Below are positions 32,238 to 41,880 of a stretch of DNA of 64,000 bases, in pieces. The stretch comes from Paenibacillus nanensis. GTDB lineage: Bacteria; Bacillota; Bacilli; Paenibacillales; Paenibacillaceae. Within the stretch, counting starts at the first letter, position 1; each line of letters starts with the position of its first letter. The notes under the pieces are model-generated. The model did no database searches. It had not been told where the DNA came from and saw only the letters and a program-made list of their open reading frames with translations. The translations under genes were made by a program, and so were the position numbers. The stretch is from positions 434,001 to 498,000 of the forward strand of contig NZ_QXQA01000002.1 in assembly GCF_003583765.1 (NCBI RefSeq), written 5' to 3'.

Positions 32238-33065
32238 TCAACGATTTCTTGGTCCCGTCTGCGGAGGCGCCAGCCATTCGTGTTCAGGGTCGTTGCGAAT
32301 TTTCCAAGTACGGTTCGGTCCGGCCATCACATTCAAATAATAGACGTCGTAGCCTGGAGGTGCCGCGACGGGATGATATCCTCTTGGCACGAGCACCGTC
32401 TCGCCGTCGCGCACGGCTAGCGTCTCGTCAAGCGAGCGGTCGTCCGTATAGACGCGCTGAATCGCGAAGCCCGAGGACGGATTTGTATGATAATAGTACG
32501 TTTCTTCGAGCAGCGACTCCTCCGGCAGGTTATCCTGGTCATGCTTGTGCGGAGGGTAGCTCGACCAGTTGCCGCCGGGCGTGAACACCTCGACGACAAG
32601 CAGGCTGTCAGCGGGCTCGCTCTCCGGCAAGATATGCTGAACGAGCCGTTCCATGCTGCCGCTGCCCCTCTGCTCGATGACGACCTGCTCCGGCGCAATG
32701 AGACGCGCTCCGCGCCCTCCCTTGCCAGGGGCCATACATACCGCCACCTCAAGCTCCGTCAACGCCGTCACGGCGTAGCGGTCTCCGCTTGGCACATAGA
32801 CGGCGTATGGCGGCTTTTTCTCGAACACGCTCATCCGCTCGCCGATGCCGCTCCAGCTTTCGGCGTTCGTCGCGACGTCCGCTTTGCCGCTTAGCAGCAC
32901 TAGACAAGCCTCATGCTCGCCCGTCTCGCGCCGTAGCGTCTGACCCTGAGCTAGCTGGTACACTTCAAAGCCGACATAATCCCACCCCGCCGATTGCGGC
33001 GTGACCGATAGCACGCAGCCGTCCGAATCTGGCGCCGGCCTCGGCGGTACAATTAGATTGACCAT
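32238..33065 (-). CDS. iolB: 5-deoxy-glucuronate isomerase
   Basis: 275 residues, typical of IolB. It isomerises 5-deoxy-D-glucuronate to 2-deoxy-5-keto-D-gluconate in the inositol pathway. It is a bicupin; 'PPHKHDQDNLPEESLLEETYYY' holds the His/Glu metal ligands, and 'VPRGYHPVAAPPGYDVYYLNVMAGP' is a family hallmark near the C-terminus. The start is taken at 33065, where GAGGAGAG stands nine bases upstream; an ATG nine codons earlier lies before that site. Cytoplasmic. It sits 27 bp after iolG. Confidence 0.93.
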   Translation of the reverse strand: MVNLIVPPRPAPDSDGCVLSVTPQSAGWDYVGFEVYQLAQGQTLRRETGEHEACLVLLSGKADVATNAESWSGIGERMSVFEKKPPYAVYVPSGDRYAVTALTELEVAVCMAPGKGGRGARLIAPEQVVIEQRGSGSMERLVQHILPESEPADSLLVVEVFTPGGNWSSYPPHKHDQDNLPEESLLEETYYYHTNPSSGFAIQRVYTDDRSLDETLAVRDGETVLVPRGYHPVAAPPGYDVYYLNVMAGPNRTWKIRNDPEHEWLAPPQTGPRNR

Positions 33066-33092
33066 AAGGATTCGCTCTCCTCTCTGCTCCAT

Positions 33093-34106
33093 TTATGCCA
33101 GTTCGCTGAGCTTGACCGGTCTGCCCAGCTTGACGGACCGCTTTGCGGCCTGCGCAATGAGCTCCGCCTGCAGCCCGTCGAAGCCTTCAACCGGGAGCGG
33201 ACGGTCATGCAGCACGCTGTCGATGAACATTTTTGCCTCCTCGACGTACGCTTCATTATACCTTTCGAGGAAAAAATGAAGCGGCTTATCGCGGCCGACG
33301 CCGTTTTCGTCGCTGACAACAACGGTATTCGGGTAGTCGTTGTCGGCGGCTGCAGCTCCTCGGGAGCCGAAAACTTCAACCCGCTGATCGTAGCCGTACG
33401 CTGCGCGGCGGCTGTTGTCGATGACGGCGAGCGCGCCGCTCTCGAACGTCAGCGTCGTAATAACCGTGTCCAGATCGTCCAATTCCCCGAACACCGGATC
33501 GACGAGCACCGCGCCTTGGGCGAATACGGTATCGACCTCGCTGCCGGCCAAATAACGGGCCATGTCGAAATCGTGAATCGCCATATCCATGAAGATGCCG
33601 CCGGACACTTTAATGTAAGCCGGACTAGGGGGATTCGGATCCCGCGACGTAATCTTGATAAGATGCGGCACGCCTACGCGCCCCTGGCCGACTAGCTCGC
33701 GCAGCCGCTTGAAGTTATGGTCGAATCGGCGGTTGAAGCCGATTTGCAGCTTCACTCCGGCCATCAGGACCGCTTCGAGCGCCTCTCGGGTCCTTACGGC
33801 ATCCATGCTGACCGGCTTCTCGCAGAAGATATGCTTGCCCGCTGCCGCGGCTTGGATGATCAACGGCACATGCGTGTCCGTCGACGAGCAAATAAACAGC
33901 GCGTCGATTTCCTGATGCCGTACCAGTTCAGCGCTGTCTGGCGTGACGATCCCGATGCCGCGTGCCCCCGCCCAAGCCTTCAGCTCCTCGGTGACGAACA
34001 AATCGCTGATCGCGACAACCTCCGCCTCCGCCATACGGAGCAGATTATCGGCATGAATTTTGCCGATGCGGCCTGTGCCGATAATGCCAACTTTAACCTT
34101 TTTCAT
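33093..34106 (-). CDS. iolG: Inositol 2-dehydrogenase (Gfo/Idh/MocA family)
   Basis: 337 residues. It oxidises myo-inositol at C2 with NAD+, giving scyllo-inosose, the first pathway step. The N-terminal Rossmann domain has 'GIIGTGRIGKIHADN'; the substrate-domain motif 'EKPVSMD' holds Lys97, and 'GGIFMDMAIHDFDMARYL' holds Asp174 and His178, the catalytic trio of the family. GGAAGGAG precedes the ATG by a good distance. Located between iolA and iolB in an otherwise complete catabolic operon, which makes the inositol assignment much safer than for isolated family members. Confidence 0.92.
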   Translation of the reverse strand: MKKVKVGIIGTGRIGKIHADNLLRMAEAEVVAISDLFVTEELKAWAGARGIGIVTPDSAELVRHQEIDALFICSSTDTHVPLIIQAAAAGKHIFCEKPVSMDAVRTREALEAVLMAGVKLQIGFNRRFDHNFKRLRELVGQGRVGVPHLIKITSRDPNPPSPAYIKVSGGIFMDMAIHDFDMARYLAGSEVDTVFAQGAVLVDPVFGELDDLDTVITTLTFESGALAVIDNSRRAAYGYDQRVEVFGSRGAAAADNDYPNTVVVSDENGVGRDKPLHFFLERYNEAYVEEAKMFIDSVLHDRPLPVEGFDGLQAELIAQAAKRSVKLGRPVKLSELA

Positions 34107-34198
34107 GCTGCCGCTCCTTCCGATTCAGGCGCGCCGCCGATTTCGGCTTCGCGCCTGTCCTTTATGAAATATGACTTGCGTCTCCGCATGCTTGCTGC

Positions 34199-35656
34199 TT
34201 ACCAGCGAGCCGTCACCATTTTTTTGCGCGTATAGAACTCCACGCCGTCCGTGCCGTTCGCATGAAGGTCTCCATAGAACGAATCCTTCCAGCCTGAGAA
34301 CGGGAAAAACGCCATCGGCGCGGGAACGCCGAGATTGATGCCCAGCATGCCGGCGTCGATCGTCTCCCGGAACTGGCGGACGCTGCCGCCATCCCTGGTG
34401 AACAGACAAGCGCCATTGGCGAACGCAGACCGGTTGGCGATTTCAATCGCCTCATCCAGCGAAGACGCGCGCATGATGGACAAGACCGGGGCGAAGATTT
34501 CGTCCCGCCATATTTTCATCTCGGAGCTTACGTGATCGAAGATCGTCGGCCCGACAAAATAGCCTCCGCCGCTGACCGCCGCATCCTTGCGGCCGTCGCG
34601 CAGCAAAGTCGCTCCTTCCTGCTCGCCGGACTCGATGTACCCTATCGTCCGCTCCTTATGCGAGTCACGGATGACAGGTCCAAGGAAGACGCTCTCCTCC
34701 ATGCCGTTGCCGATCTTAATGTCGTCCGCCGCTTGGCGCAGCTTCGCAACGAGCGGCTCGGCAACGTCGCCAACGGCGATAACGACCGCGCAAGCCATGC
34801 AGCGCTCTCCCGCCGAACCGAAAGCCGCGCTGACGATTTGAGTAACGGCTGCATCCAGATCCGCATCCGGCATGACGATCGAATGATTTTTTGCGCCGGC
34901 CAGCGCTTGCACCCGCTTCCCGCTTGCCGTGCCTTTCTTATAGACGTATTCGGCAACCGGCTGCGAGCCGACGAACGAAACCGCCGCTACGTCCCGGTTT
35001 TCCAAAATGCCGTTCACGACATCATGCGCGCCATGGACGATGCTCAGCACGCCCGCCGGCAGCCCCGCCTCCGCGAACAGCTCGGCGAGCCGGACAGCCA
35101 GCAGCGGCGTCCGCTCCGACGGCTTTAGGACGAACGCATTGCCGCATGCGATAGCGAGCGGGAACATCCAGCATGGCACCATCATCGGGAAGTTGAACGG
35201 CGTAATGCCGCCTACGACGCCAATCGGATATCGATACATCCCCGATTCCAGATTCGTTGCGATATCCGGAAGCTGCCTGCCCATCATCAGCGTCGGCGCC
35301 CCTGCCGCGAATTCGACGCACTCGATGCCGCGCTGGACTTCGCCATATGCTTCCGTGAAGCTTTTGCCGTTCTCCAATGTAATGAGCCTCGCCAGCTCAT
35401 CCCAATGATCGACCAGCAGCTGCTGGTATTTGAAAAGAACGCGGGCGCGGCGCGGTACCGGCGTTTTGCTCCAGCTGCGGAACGCCGTTCTCGCTGCGGC
35501 GACCGCCTCGTCCAGCTCCTCCCGCGTCGAGATCGGCACATAGGCCAGCACCTCCTCCGTAGCCGGGTTATAGACCGGCTCCGTCCTGCCGGAACGGGAA
35601 GGCACCCATTGTCCGCCAATCAAGTTGTTCAACGTCTTCACGCTTTCGCTCATCAT
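34199..35656 (-). CDS. iolA: Methylmalonate/malonate-semialdehyde dehydrogenase (acylating)
   Basis: 485 residues, the MmsA/IolA length. It converts malonic semialdehyde from inositol, NAD+ and CoA to acetyl-CoA and CO2. The ALDH fold shows '[29 protein letters not shown]' (cofactor-binding region), '[16 protein letters not shown]' and the catalytic Cys286 in '[12 protein letters not shown]'. The usual ALDH general-base Glu is not at its normal place ('[16 protein letters not shown]'), as known for this CoA-dependent subfamily. The start is the ATG at 35656, six bases after GAGGGGAG. About 34 bp after iolC, with 92 bp to iolG. Confidence 0.94.
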   Translation of the reverse strand: MMSESVKTLNNLIGGQWVPSRSGRTEPVYNPATEEVLAYVPISTREELDEAVAAARTAFRSWSKTPVPRRARVLFKYQQLLVDHWDELARLITLENGKSFTEAYGEVQRGIECVEFAAGAPTLMMGRQLPDIATNLESGMYRYPIGVVGGITPFNFPMMVPCWMFPLAIACGNAFVLKPSERTPLLAVRLAELFAEAGLPAGVLSIVHGAHDVVNGILENRDVAAVSFVGSQPVAEYVYKKGTASGKRVQALAGAKNHSIVMPDADLDAAVTQIVSAAFGSAGERCMACAVVIAVGDVAEPLVAKLRQAADDIKIGNGMEESVFLGPVIRDSHKERTIGYIESGEQEGATLLRDGRKDAAVSGGGYFVGPTIFDHVSSEMKIWRDEIFAPVLSIMRASSLDEAIEIANRSAFANGACLFTRDGGSVRQFRETIDAGMLGINLGVPAPMAFFPFSGWKDSFYGDLHANGTDGVEFYTRKKMVTARW

Positions 35657-35690
35657 CGGTTGCTCCCCTCTTTTTTGTTCGATCGTCTTC

Positions 35691-36713
35691 CTAGCTGCTC
35701 GTGCCGGCAATCTCGCCTTTGAGGCAGCGTTCGATATAGTCGTGAACCTGCGGCGCCTTCGGCATCGCATCCGAGCAGCTATGGCTGGAAATGACGATGC
35801 ACGCGGCGGCGCTGCCGAACTCCATGCTCGCAGGAATATCCCAGCCCTGCATCAGACCGTAGAGGAAGCCCGCCGCATAGGAGTCGCCCGCTCCGAACGT
35901 CTTCACGACCTTGGCCGGGAAGCTTCTCGCCCTGTGCGAAGCGCCGTCGTCCGTATACGCGATCGAACCGTCCTTGCCATGCTTGATAATGACGATGCCC
36001 GCCGAATGTTGGAACCATTTCGCCGCCGTAATATGGTCATCTCGCGTCGGATTGCCGCCGAGGCGCTCCATCATGTCGAACTCTTCCCGCGTTCCGATAA
36101 TAATGTGGCACTTCTCAGCCGCGAGATTATAGTAAGCCGCCGTCTCCTCGTCGGACGTCCACGTGTACGGCCGGTAATCGAGATCGAAGGCGATTACGGC
36201 TCTGTGACGCTTCGCGTAATCCAGCGCCTGGAACACCGCTTCGCGAGACGGGCTCTTCGCAAGCGCCGTGCCGGAGATCAGCAGCAGCTTCGCGCCGGCG
36301 ATCAGCTCCTCGCGCACTTCCCCAGCCTCCAGCTTCAAATCCGCGACATTGTCCCGGTACATGAGAATGCTGCAGTCCGTCGGGCTTTTAATTTCCGTAA
36401 AAGCAAGCCCGGTGACGGCTCCCGTCCGATCGACGGTTACGCCGGAAGTGTCGATGCCCTCCCGTTCAAGATAGCCGGTAATGAACCGGCCCATCTGATC
36501 GTCTGCGACTTTGCCGATAAAAGCGGTTTTGAGCCCCAGCCGGGACATGCCGATGCAAATGTTCGCCGGCGAACCGCCTACATATTGGGTAAAGGTGACC
36601 GTCTCCTCCATCGGGCGGTTAATTTCATTCGCGTTCAGATCGATGCAAAGACGGCCGACGGCGACGAAGTCAAGCGGCTTCGACGCATCGAACGAAATTG
36701 GTTTGTTCGTCAT
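35691..36713 (-). CDS. iolC: 5-dehydro-2-deoxygluconokinase
   Basis: 340 residues, a PfkB-family sugar kinase that phosphorylates 2-deoxy-5-keto-D-gluconate. The N-terminal '[42 protein letters not shown]' is the IolC signature (substrate-side GG motif), and '[13 protein letters not shown]' gives the anion hole and catalytic base Asp277. It starts three bases after the iolE stop, with GGAAAGGAG upstream. The next enzyme, aldolase IolJ, is not in this cluster; a fructose-bisphosphate-type aldolase elsewhere would have to take its place. Confidence 0.94.
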   Translation of the reverse strand: MTNKPISFDASKPLDFVAVGRLCIDLNANEINRPMEETVTFTQYVGGSPANICIGMSRLGLKTAFIGKVADDQMGRFITGYLEREGIDTSGVTVDRTGAVTGLAFTEIKSPTDCSILMYRDNVADLKLEAGEVREELIAGAKLLLISGTALAKSPSREAVFQALDYAKRHRAVIAFDLDYRPYTWTSDEETAAYYNLAAEKCHIIIGTREEFDMMERLGGNPTRDDHITAAKWFQHSAGIVIIKHGKDGSIAYTDDGASHRARSFPAKVVKTFGAGDSYAAGFLYGLMQGWDIPASMEFGSAAACIVISSHSCSDAMPKAPQVHDYIERCLKGEIAGTSS

Positions 36714-36716
36714 CGT

Positions 36717-37634
36717 TTACTCCTTTCCGCTTGCCGCTTCCAGCAGAGCGTCAATATAGCGCAGAGCGCTGCGCGCGTATTCGAACGGAGGATGAAGCGC
36801 CGGATCCTGCTCGCCCTCAAGCATTGCCCAGCCGTCGTAGCCCCGAGCGGCCAGCTCTGACACGATGGGCGCAAAATCGATGCAGCCGTCTCCCGGCACC
36901 GTGAACACGCCTTTCCGGATGCAGGTGACAAAATCCGCCCCTTCGGCCCGCGCCTCGTCCAGAACCGCGGGGCGGACATCCTTTAAATGGATATAGGCGA
37001 TGCGTTCGTAATGCTTCCGCAGCAGCTGCAGCGGATCGGCCCCGCCATAATAGGCGTGCCCCGTGTCGTAAAGCAGCCAGACGAGCGACGGGTCGGTCAG
37101 CTCCATAAGACGGTCGATTTCGTCGGGAGACTCCACAACCGTACCGCCATGATGATGGTACGCAAGCTTCAGGCCGTATTCGCGGGCAATGCCGCCCGCG
37201 GCGTTCAGCCCCTCTGCCAGGCAGTGCCAGCCGGCGTCGTCGAGGCGGAGCACTTCCTTCTCGTTCGGCGTGCGGCGCGGGTCGAAATGAAGCGAACCGC
37301 CGACCTCCGCCGTGCTGATGACCGTGCTCCCCATCTCGCTAAGAAATTCGGCATGCGCGCGGTAGGCTGCAAGCTCCCGCTCCCGATACGCAGGGTCGGA
37401 CAGCAGCACCGACTTCCACTGGGACACGAGCTGAATGCCCCGAGCTTCCAGCTCCCGTCTCAGCTCGGCCCTCTCCTGCGGATATTTGCGCCCCATCTCC
37501 GTGCCGGTTAATCCGAGTCTCTGGATATCGTTAAGAATCGTTTCGTACGTCGTGTCCGCCCCATGCTCCCGTACATCCTCTCCTACCCAATTGATGGGAT
37601 GAATCCCGATTCGAAAAGCTCTTTGTTTCCGCAT
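36717..37634 (-). CDS. iolE: Myo-inosose-2 dehydratase
   Basis: 305 residues with a xylose-isomerase-like TIM barrel. It removes water from scyllo-inosose to give 3D-trihydroxycyclohexane-1,2-dione. N-terminal 'IGIHPINWVGEDVREHG' and 'DIQRLGLTGTEMGRKYP' are specific for IolE. Metal ligands are expected in 'YHHHGGTVVES', 'LLYDTGHAYYGGADP', 'HLKDVRP' and 'GWAMLEGEQDP'. GGGGAGGG precedes the ATG by seven bases. It lies 33 bp after iolD and three bases before iolC. Confidence 0.94.
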   Translation of the reverse strand: MRKQRAFRIGIHPINWVGEDVREHGADTTYETILNDIQRLGLTGTEMGRKYPQERAELRRELEARGIQLVSQWKSVLLSDPAYRERELAAYRAHAEFLSEMGSTVISTAEVGGSLHFDPRRTPNEKEVLRLDDAGWHCLAEGLNAAGGIAREYGLKLAYHHHGGTVVESPDEIDRLMELTDPSLVWLLYDTGHAYYGGADPLQLLRKHYERIAYIHLKDVRPAVLDEARAEGADFVTCIRKGVFTVPGDGCIDFAPIVSELAARGYDGWAMLEGEQDPALHPPFEYARSALRYIDALLEAASGKE

Positions 37635-37667
37635 GCTAGCGCCCTCCCCACAGTTTTCTTCCGCCGC

Positions 37668-39533
37668 TTACAGCACCCTTGCCTTATTGATCCCTTCCGC
37701 CATGGCGCGCTGCGCCGCTTCGACCTTCGGACTGGCGGACACCGCCGGCACATCGACTCGCCACCACGATTCGTAGCCGTCCGAGTTCGTGCCGGGCAGC
37801 ACTTTGATTTCGATCAGCGTCGACACCGCTTCCTTCCGCGCCTGAAGGAGCGCCTCGCGCAGCTGCTCGGCCGTGTGCGCGGTGTAAGCCCGCGCGCCCA
37901 GACTGCGCGCGTGAGCGGCAAAATCCATCGGCATGTAACCGCCGGATAGCTTCCCGCTCGCCGCGTCCCGGAAGCGGAATTCGTTGCCGAAGCCGTCGCT
38001 GCCGTGCCCTCTCTGCAGGTTGTGGATGCATTGGAAGCCGCTGTTATCGAACAGCAGGACCGTGAGCTTCACGCCTTCCTGCAGGCTGGTCATCAGCTCG
38101 GAATGCAGCATCAGATAGCTGCCGTCCCCGACGACGGCGTAGACATCCCGGCCTGGGGCCGCCAGCGCCGCGCCGAACGCGCCGCTGACCTCATAGCCCA
38201 TACACGAAAAGCCGTATTCCATATGGTAAGTGCCGGGCTCGGACGGGCGCCATAGACGATGCAGGTCTCCGGGGAGGCTGCCTGCTGCCGCGACGATAAC
38301 GTCGGACGGCTGCAGCGTTTCGTTAATGACGCCGAGCGCCCGCGTCTGGGACAATCCCGCGTCATGCTCGATTGCGTATAGCCGGTCGACTTCTCGATTC
38401 CATTCCGCTTTGCGTCTTGCGAGCTCGCTTGCTTCATAGCCGCTTGCGTAGCCCGCCTCGGCAAGAGCGGCGTGCAGCGCGGCGATGCCTTCCTTCGCGT
38501 CGGCCGTAACCGCTACGCCGCTTAGCTTCGCCGAATCAAACGCGCTTACGTTAAGGTTGATGAACTTCGCCTCAGGGTTGCCAAACGCGGATTTCGACGA
38601 GGTCGTAAAATCCGAATACCGGGTGCCGACGCCGATGATGACATCCGCTTCCTTCGCTAACCGGTTAGCCGCCAGCGTACCCGTTACGCCTATGCCGCCC
38701 ATGTTCAGCGGATGCTCCCAAGGCAGTACGCTTTTGCCCGCCTGCGTCTCGGCAACCGGAATGCCGAATGCCGAGGCGAAGGCTTCCAGCTCGGCCGTTG
38801 CCCCGCTGTAATGTACGCCGCCGCCCGCAATCAGAAGCGGCTTTCGCTTGCCGGCCAGCAGGCTGACCGCTCGCCTTATGGCATCGGCAGCCGGCGGACG
38901 GCGGTCGATCGCATGCACCCTTCTTGCGAAAAACGATTCCGGGTATTCGTACGTCTCGGCCTGCACATCCTGCGGCAGCGCCAGCGTGACCGCCCCCGTC
39001 TCCGCCGGATCGGTCAACACGCGCATCGCCTGAAGCGCGGCGGTCATCAGCTGCTCCGGGCGGACGATGCGGTCCCAGTACCGGCTTACGGGCCTGAAGG
39101 CATCCACTGCCGAGATCGTATAATCGTTTGGAATCTCCAGCTGCTGCAGCACCGGATCGGGCTGCCGGCATGCGAAGTTGTCTCCGGGCAGCAGCAGCAG
39201 CGGAATCCGGTTGACGGTCGCCGTGCCGGCCGCCGTCACCATGTTCAGCGCGCCTGGTCCAATGGAGGACGTACAGGCGTAAATTTGCTTCCGCCCGCTC
39301 TGCTTCGCGAATGCAATTGCTGCGTGCGCCATGCCTTGTTCGTTTTTTCCCTGTATAAAAGCAAGGTCGCCGGGACACCGTTCAAGCGCCTCGCCGATGC
39401 CCGTTACGTTCCCGTGCCCGAAAATGCCCATAACGCCTTTGACGAATTTCGTTTCCGTACCGTCAACCGATACGTATTGGTTGTTAAGAAAGCGAAGCAA
39501 TGCCTGCGCCATAGATAATTTGACCGTCTTCAT
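37668..39533 (-). CDS. iolD: 3D-(3,5/4)-trihydroxycyclohexane-1,2-dione acylhydrolase
   Basis: 621 residues, thiamine-diphosphate-dependent, opening the inositol-derived ring to 5-deoxy-D-glucuronate. Three-domain ThDP architecture: N-terminal Pyr domain with 'FGHGNVTGIGEAL' and 'GKNEQGMAHAAIAFAK'; middle Rossmann-like domain; C-terminal PP domain with 'VVGDGSYLMLHSEL' and 'LLFDNSGFQCIHNLQRGHGSDGFGNEFR' (Mg/ThDP motif, GDGS...N). It is the first gene of the operon; a TTAAGCGCTTAA operator stands 24 bases before the ATG. A modest GGCGGG serves as ribosome site. Confidence 0.95.
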   Translation of the reverse strand: MKTVKLSMAQALLRFLNNQYVSVDGTETKFVKGVMGIFGHGNVTGIGEALERCPGDLAFIQGKNEQGMAHAAIAFAKQSGRKQIYACTSSIGPGALNMVTAAGTATVNRIPLLLLPGDNFACRQPDPVLQQLEIPNDYTISAVDAFRPVSRYWDRIVRPEQLMTAALQAMRVLTDPAETGAVTLALPQDVQAETYEYPESFFARRVHAIDRRPPAADAIRRAVSLLAGKRKPLLIAGGGVHYSGATAELEAFASAFGIPVAETQAGKSVLPWEHPLNMGGIGVTGTLAANRLAKEADVIIGVGTRYSDFTTSSKSAFGNPEAKFINLNVSAFDSAKLSGVAVTADAKEGIAALHAALAEAGYASGYEASELARRKAEWNREVDRLYAIEHDAGLSQTRALGVINETLQPSDVIVAAAGSLPGDLHRLWRPSEPGTYHMEYGFSCMGYEVSGAFGAALAAPGRDVYAVVGDGSYLMLHSELMTSLQEGVKLTVLLFDNSGFQCIHNLQRGHGSDGFGNEFRFRDAASGKLSGGYMPMDFAAHARSLGARAYTAHTAEQLREALLQARKEAVSTLIEIKVLPGTNSDGYESWWRVDVPAVSASPKVEAAQRAMAEGINKARVL

Positions 39534-39557
39534 CCGATTCCCGCCTTTGCAATTGGA

Positions 39558-39569
39558 TTAAGCGCTTAA
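39558..39569. promoter_or_regulatory. LacI-type operator palindrome upstream of iolD
   Basis: TTAAGCGCTTAA is a perfect 12-bp palindrome with the central CG typical of LacI-family operators, 24 bases before the iolD ATG and therefore at or just after the likely transcription start. It is the obvious target of the LacI-type regulator encoded at the end of the operon. Confidence 0.65.
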
Positions 39570-39639
39570 CTTCACATCAAAACGCCTGGCTTACAAACAC
39601 GAAGTAAGGATACGACATAGAGTGCAATGTCGTGCAGGA

Positions 39640-41880
39640 TTACGTCTGCAGAGCATGGGACTCCAACGCCGTTCTGAGGCTGCTGATCTCCACGCCCGCC
39701 AGCATCATGATCCCGATGCCGTGATTGTCGTTAACGACGGTCCGCAGATCGTACATATAATAATCCGGCGAGAAGGAGTACCGAGACCCGCTGCAAACGC
39801 CGTGGACGTTCCCCCCTCGGTCGATGGCGCAGCCCGTTAATCCTCTCCATGCCTTCCGCGCTTTCTCCGCGTAGCGCTCCCCGTCCGTCAGCCAGCCGAA
39901 ACGAACGCCTCGGGCGAAGGCGTACGCGAACATGGCCGTGCACGACGCTTCCTCGTAGGCCTCCGGCTCGTTCAGCACTTGCCGCCATAATCCCGAATCG
40001 CTTTGCAGCGCAGCCACACCCGCGCACATCTCCCGATAGAAGCTTAGCAGAGCCCCGCGGTCTGGGTGTCCGAGCGGCAGATGCTCGAGCAGCTCCGTCA
40101 AGGAAAACAGGACCCAGCCGTTCCCCCGACCCCATGGCACTCTCGTCGCTTGGCCGTACTTGAAATCGTACACATGCGACATTATCCGTTCGTCTTCCAT
40201 GAACAGATATTTGCGGAACAGTAGAAATTGCCTGGACGCCTCGTCCATCGCCTCTCGCTTCCCCGTTATCACGGCGTACCTTGTCAGAAACGGCGCGCTC
40301 ATGTACAGATCGTCCGCCCACATGGTGTTGTCGAAGTATTCGCCTTCGCTTAGCCGGTAGAAGGCGCCGTCCTCTCTCCGCTCCAGCCTGTTCAGCATAA
40401 AATCGGCAATTCTGTCCGCGATGCGCAGGAACGTATCGTCCCCCTCTAATAGATGAGCCTCAAGCATCGCGGACCCGAACGATCCGCAGTTGTCGAGCAT
40501 CCGAATTAAAACCAGCTGATGATTGACGCTCGGAAAGCCGTATTCGGCGCGATCCCATAACGCGTAGTCGTACATATCCGTGCAGCTCCTGATATGCCGC
40601 AGCGCGTACTCGGACAAGTCGGTCCGGTTCAGCTCCCGCGCCGTACGGAGAAGACCGTACATCGTGACGCCGAGCGGATAGTCCCACCGCCCGAAATTAG
40701 TGGCGGCGCCCGTCGTCCATTTATTGCTCAGCATGGCGTTCTCGTAGTAAGGACGCAGGCGGGCTTGCGGCGCGTCCAGCTCCCAATAAGCGAAGCCGGC
40801 AGCAGCTCCGTTCAGCCCCACGGCCGGCAGCAGCGCGGACGTTCGGCAAACGTCGGGTGCGCGAAGCTCGGCATCCGCCGCTACCGGCCCGGCGTATAAC
40901 CATGCCCCGTCATAGCCGTGCACCTGCACGGGCGGCTCCCACGCCAGCGGCTTGCCGCCCGCAACAGCCTGAAGCTCAAAGCCCCAGCCTTGCGAACCGC
41001 ATACCGTGCGGATCAGCACATTCCCGCCGTCCTTGCCGGACGCCAGCTTCAGCCGGAAAGGTCCCGCTTCGGCAAGCTCCAGCACCAGCTCTCCTTCGAT
41101 CCAAATCGCAGAAGGCCCATATACGCGTCCTTCCAGTTCGACGGACTGCAAACCTGAAGGCAGCCGGGTCCAGCCGTAACCGGCAACCGGCGCTTCCGGC
41201 CGGCCAAATATCCGCTCGAGGCTCGGACGCGACGCTTCCTCTTTCGTCCATTTCCTACGGGGCAGCCAATTGATGCCGGTGACCGATTCCGATTGCCGCT
41301 CGTCCGGAAAAGCGCCTTCCCCGTAACAAGGCTTCTTGAGCGGGGCCGAATAGACCCAGCCGGCGCATCCCGCCCGTTCCGCGAAGGGAGACAGCACATT
41401 CAAAATTCGCACCTTCGCTTCGTCGGCGCCGAATCGGCAGCCGAAGCCCGCGGGGGTCCGTCTAGCTTCAATTAATATCCGGTTCCACCCTTTCGCGAGC
41501 ACAGTCGGAATGATCACGCGCGCATCCGGCTTCATCTCTTCCACCGCGGACGTCCGGAACAGCAGGTTGTCGTTCAGGTACAGCTTAATCGGGCCAAACG
41601 GCTCCAGCACGCAATCGATCGAGCGTTCATTGTCGCTCCATACGAGCCCGTACGCATACGCGTAGTCGCCGCTGGCCGCCTCCGGCAGCCGGGAAGCCAG
41701 CTCCATCTCGTATAAGCCTTCTTCATTCTGCAAAATGCCGAGCCGCGAGAAAGCGCGGTAGGCAAACGGTACCGGCGGATTAGCGCCGATATAGCGGGAG
41801 GCCAGCAGCTCCAGGATGCGGCGTTCGTCATCGCCGAACGCGTACCTTGCGCTTTCCCGCGTTTCCATATGCGCACTCAT
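39640..41880 (-). CDS. Two-domain protein with C-terminal GH88/GH105-type unsaturated glucuronyl hydrolase
   Basis: 746 residues, no signal peptide. The C-terminal ~370 residues are an alpha/alpha-barrel of the GH88/GH105 kind: 'TMWADDLYMSAPFLTRYA' carries the likely catalytic Asp; further motifs are 'VPWGRGNGWVLFSLTELLEHLP', 'GLWRQVLNEPEAYEEASCTAMFAYAFARGV' and a C-terminal tyrosine-rich loop. The N-terminal ~350 residues are a predicted beta-rich extension, unusual for these families and perhaps carbohydrate-binding. Its ATG overlaps the stop of the lyase-like gene (ATGA), so the two are translationally coupled. Removal of the unsaturated uronic acid made by that lyase-like protein is the natural inference. 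Confidence 0.8.
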   Translation of the reverse strand: MSAHMETRESARYAFGDDERRILELLASRYIGANPPVPFAYRAFSRLGILQNEEGLYEMELASRLPEAASGDYAYAYGLVWSDNERSIDCVLEPFGPIKLYLNDNLLFRTSAVEEMKPDARVIIPTVLAKGWNRILIEARRTPAGFGCRFGADEAKVRILNVLSPFAERAGCAGWVYSAPLKKPCYGEGAFPDERQSESVTGINWLPRRKWTKEEASRPSLERIFGRPEAPVAGYGWTRLPSGLQSVELEGRVYGPSAIWIEGELVLELAEAGPFRLKLASGKDGGNVLIRTVCGSQGWGFELQAVAGGKPLAWEPPVQVHGYDGAWLYAGPVAADAELRAPDVCRTSALLPAVGLNGAAAGFAYWELDAPQARLRPYYENAMLSNKWTTGAATNFGRWDYPLGVTMYGLLRTARELNRTDLSEYALRHIRSCTDMYDYALWDRAEYGFPSVNHQLVLIRMLDNCGSFGSAMLEAHLLEGDDTFLRIADRIADFMLNRLERREDGAFYRLSEGEYFDNTMWADDLYMSAPFLTRYAVITGKREAMDEASRQFLLFRKYLFMEDERIMSHVYDFKYGQATRVPWGRGNGWVLFSLTELLEHLPLGHPDRGALLSFYREMCAGVAALQSDSGLWRQVLNEPEAYEEASCTAMFAYAFARGVRFGWLTDGERYAEKARKAWRGLTGCAIDRGGNVHGVCSGSRYSFSPDYYMYDLRTVVNDNHGIGIMMLAGVEISSLRTALESHALQT

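Noticed and set aside
35625-36860. 411-codon plus-strand open frame opposite iolC/iolA
   Set aside because: The minus strand carries iolC with all family motifs; the plus frame is Arg-rich without any recognisable domain.
39558-39569. CcpA cre site before iolD
   Set aside because: TTAAGCGCTTAA lacks the conserved TG and final C positions of the cre consensus, so it was called a LacI-type operator instead.
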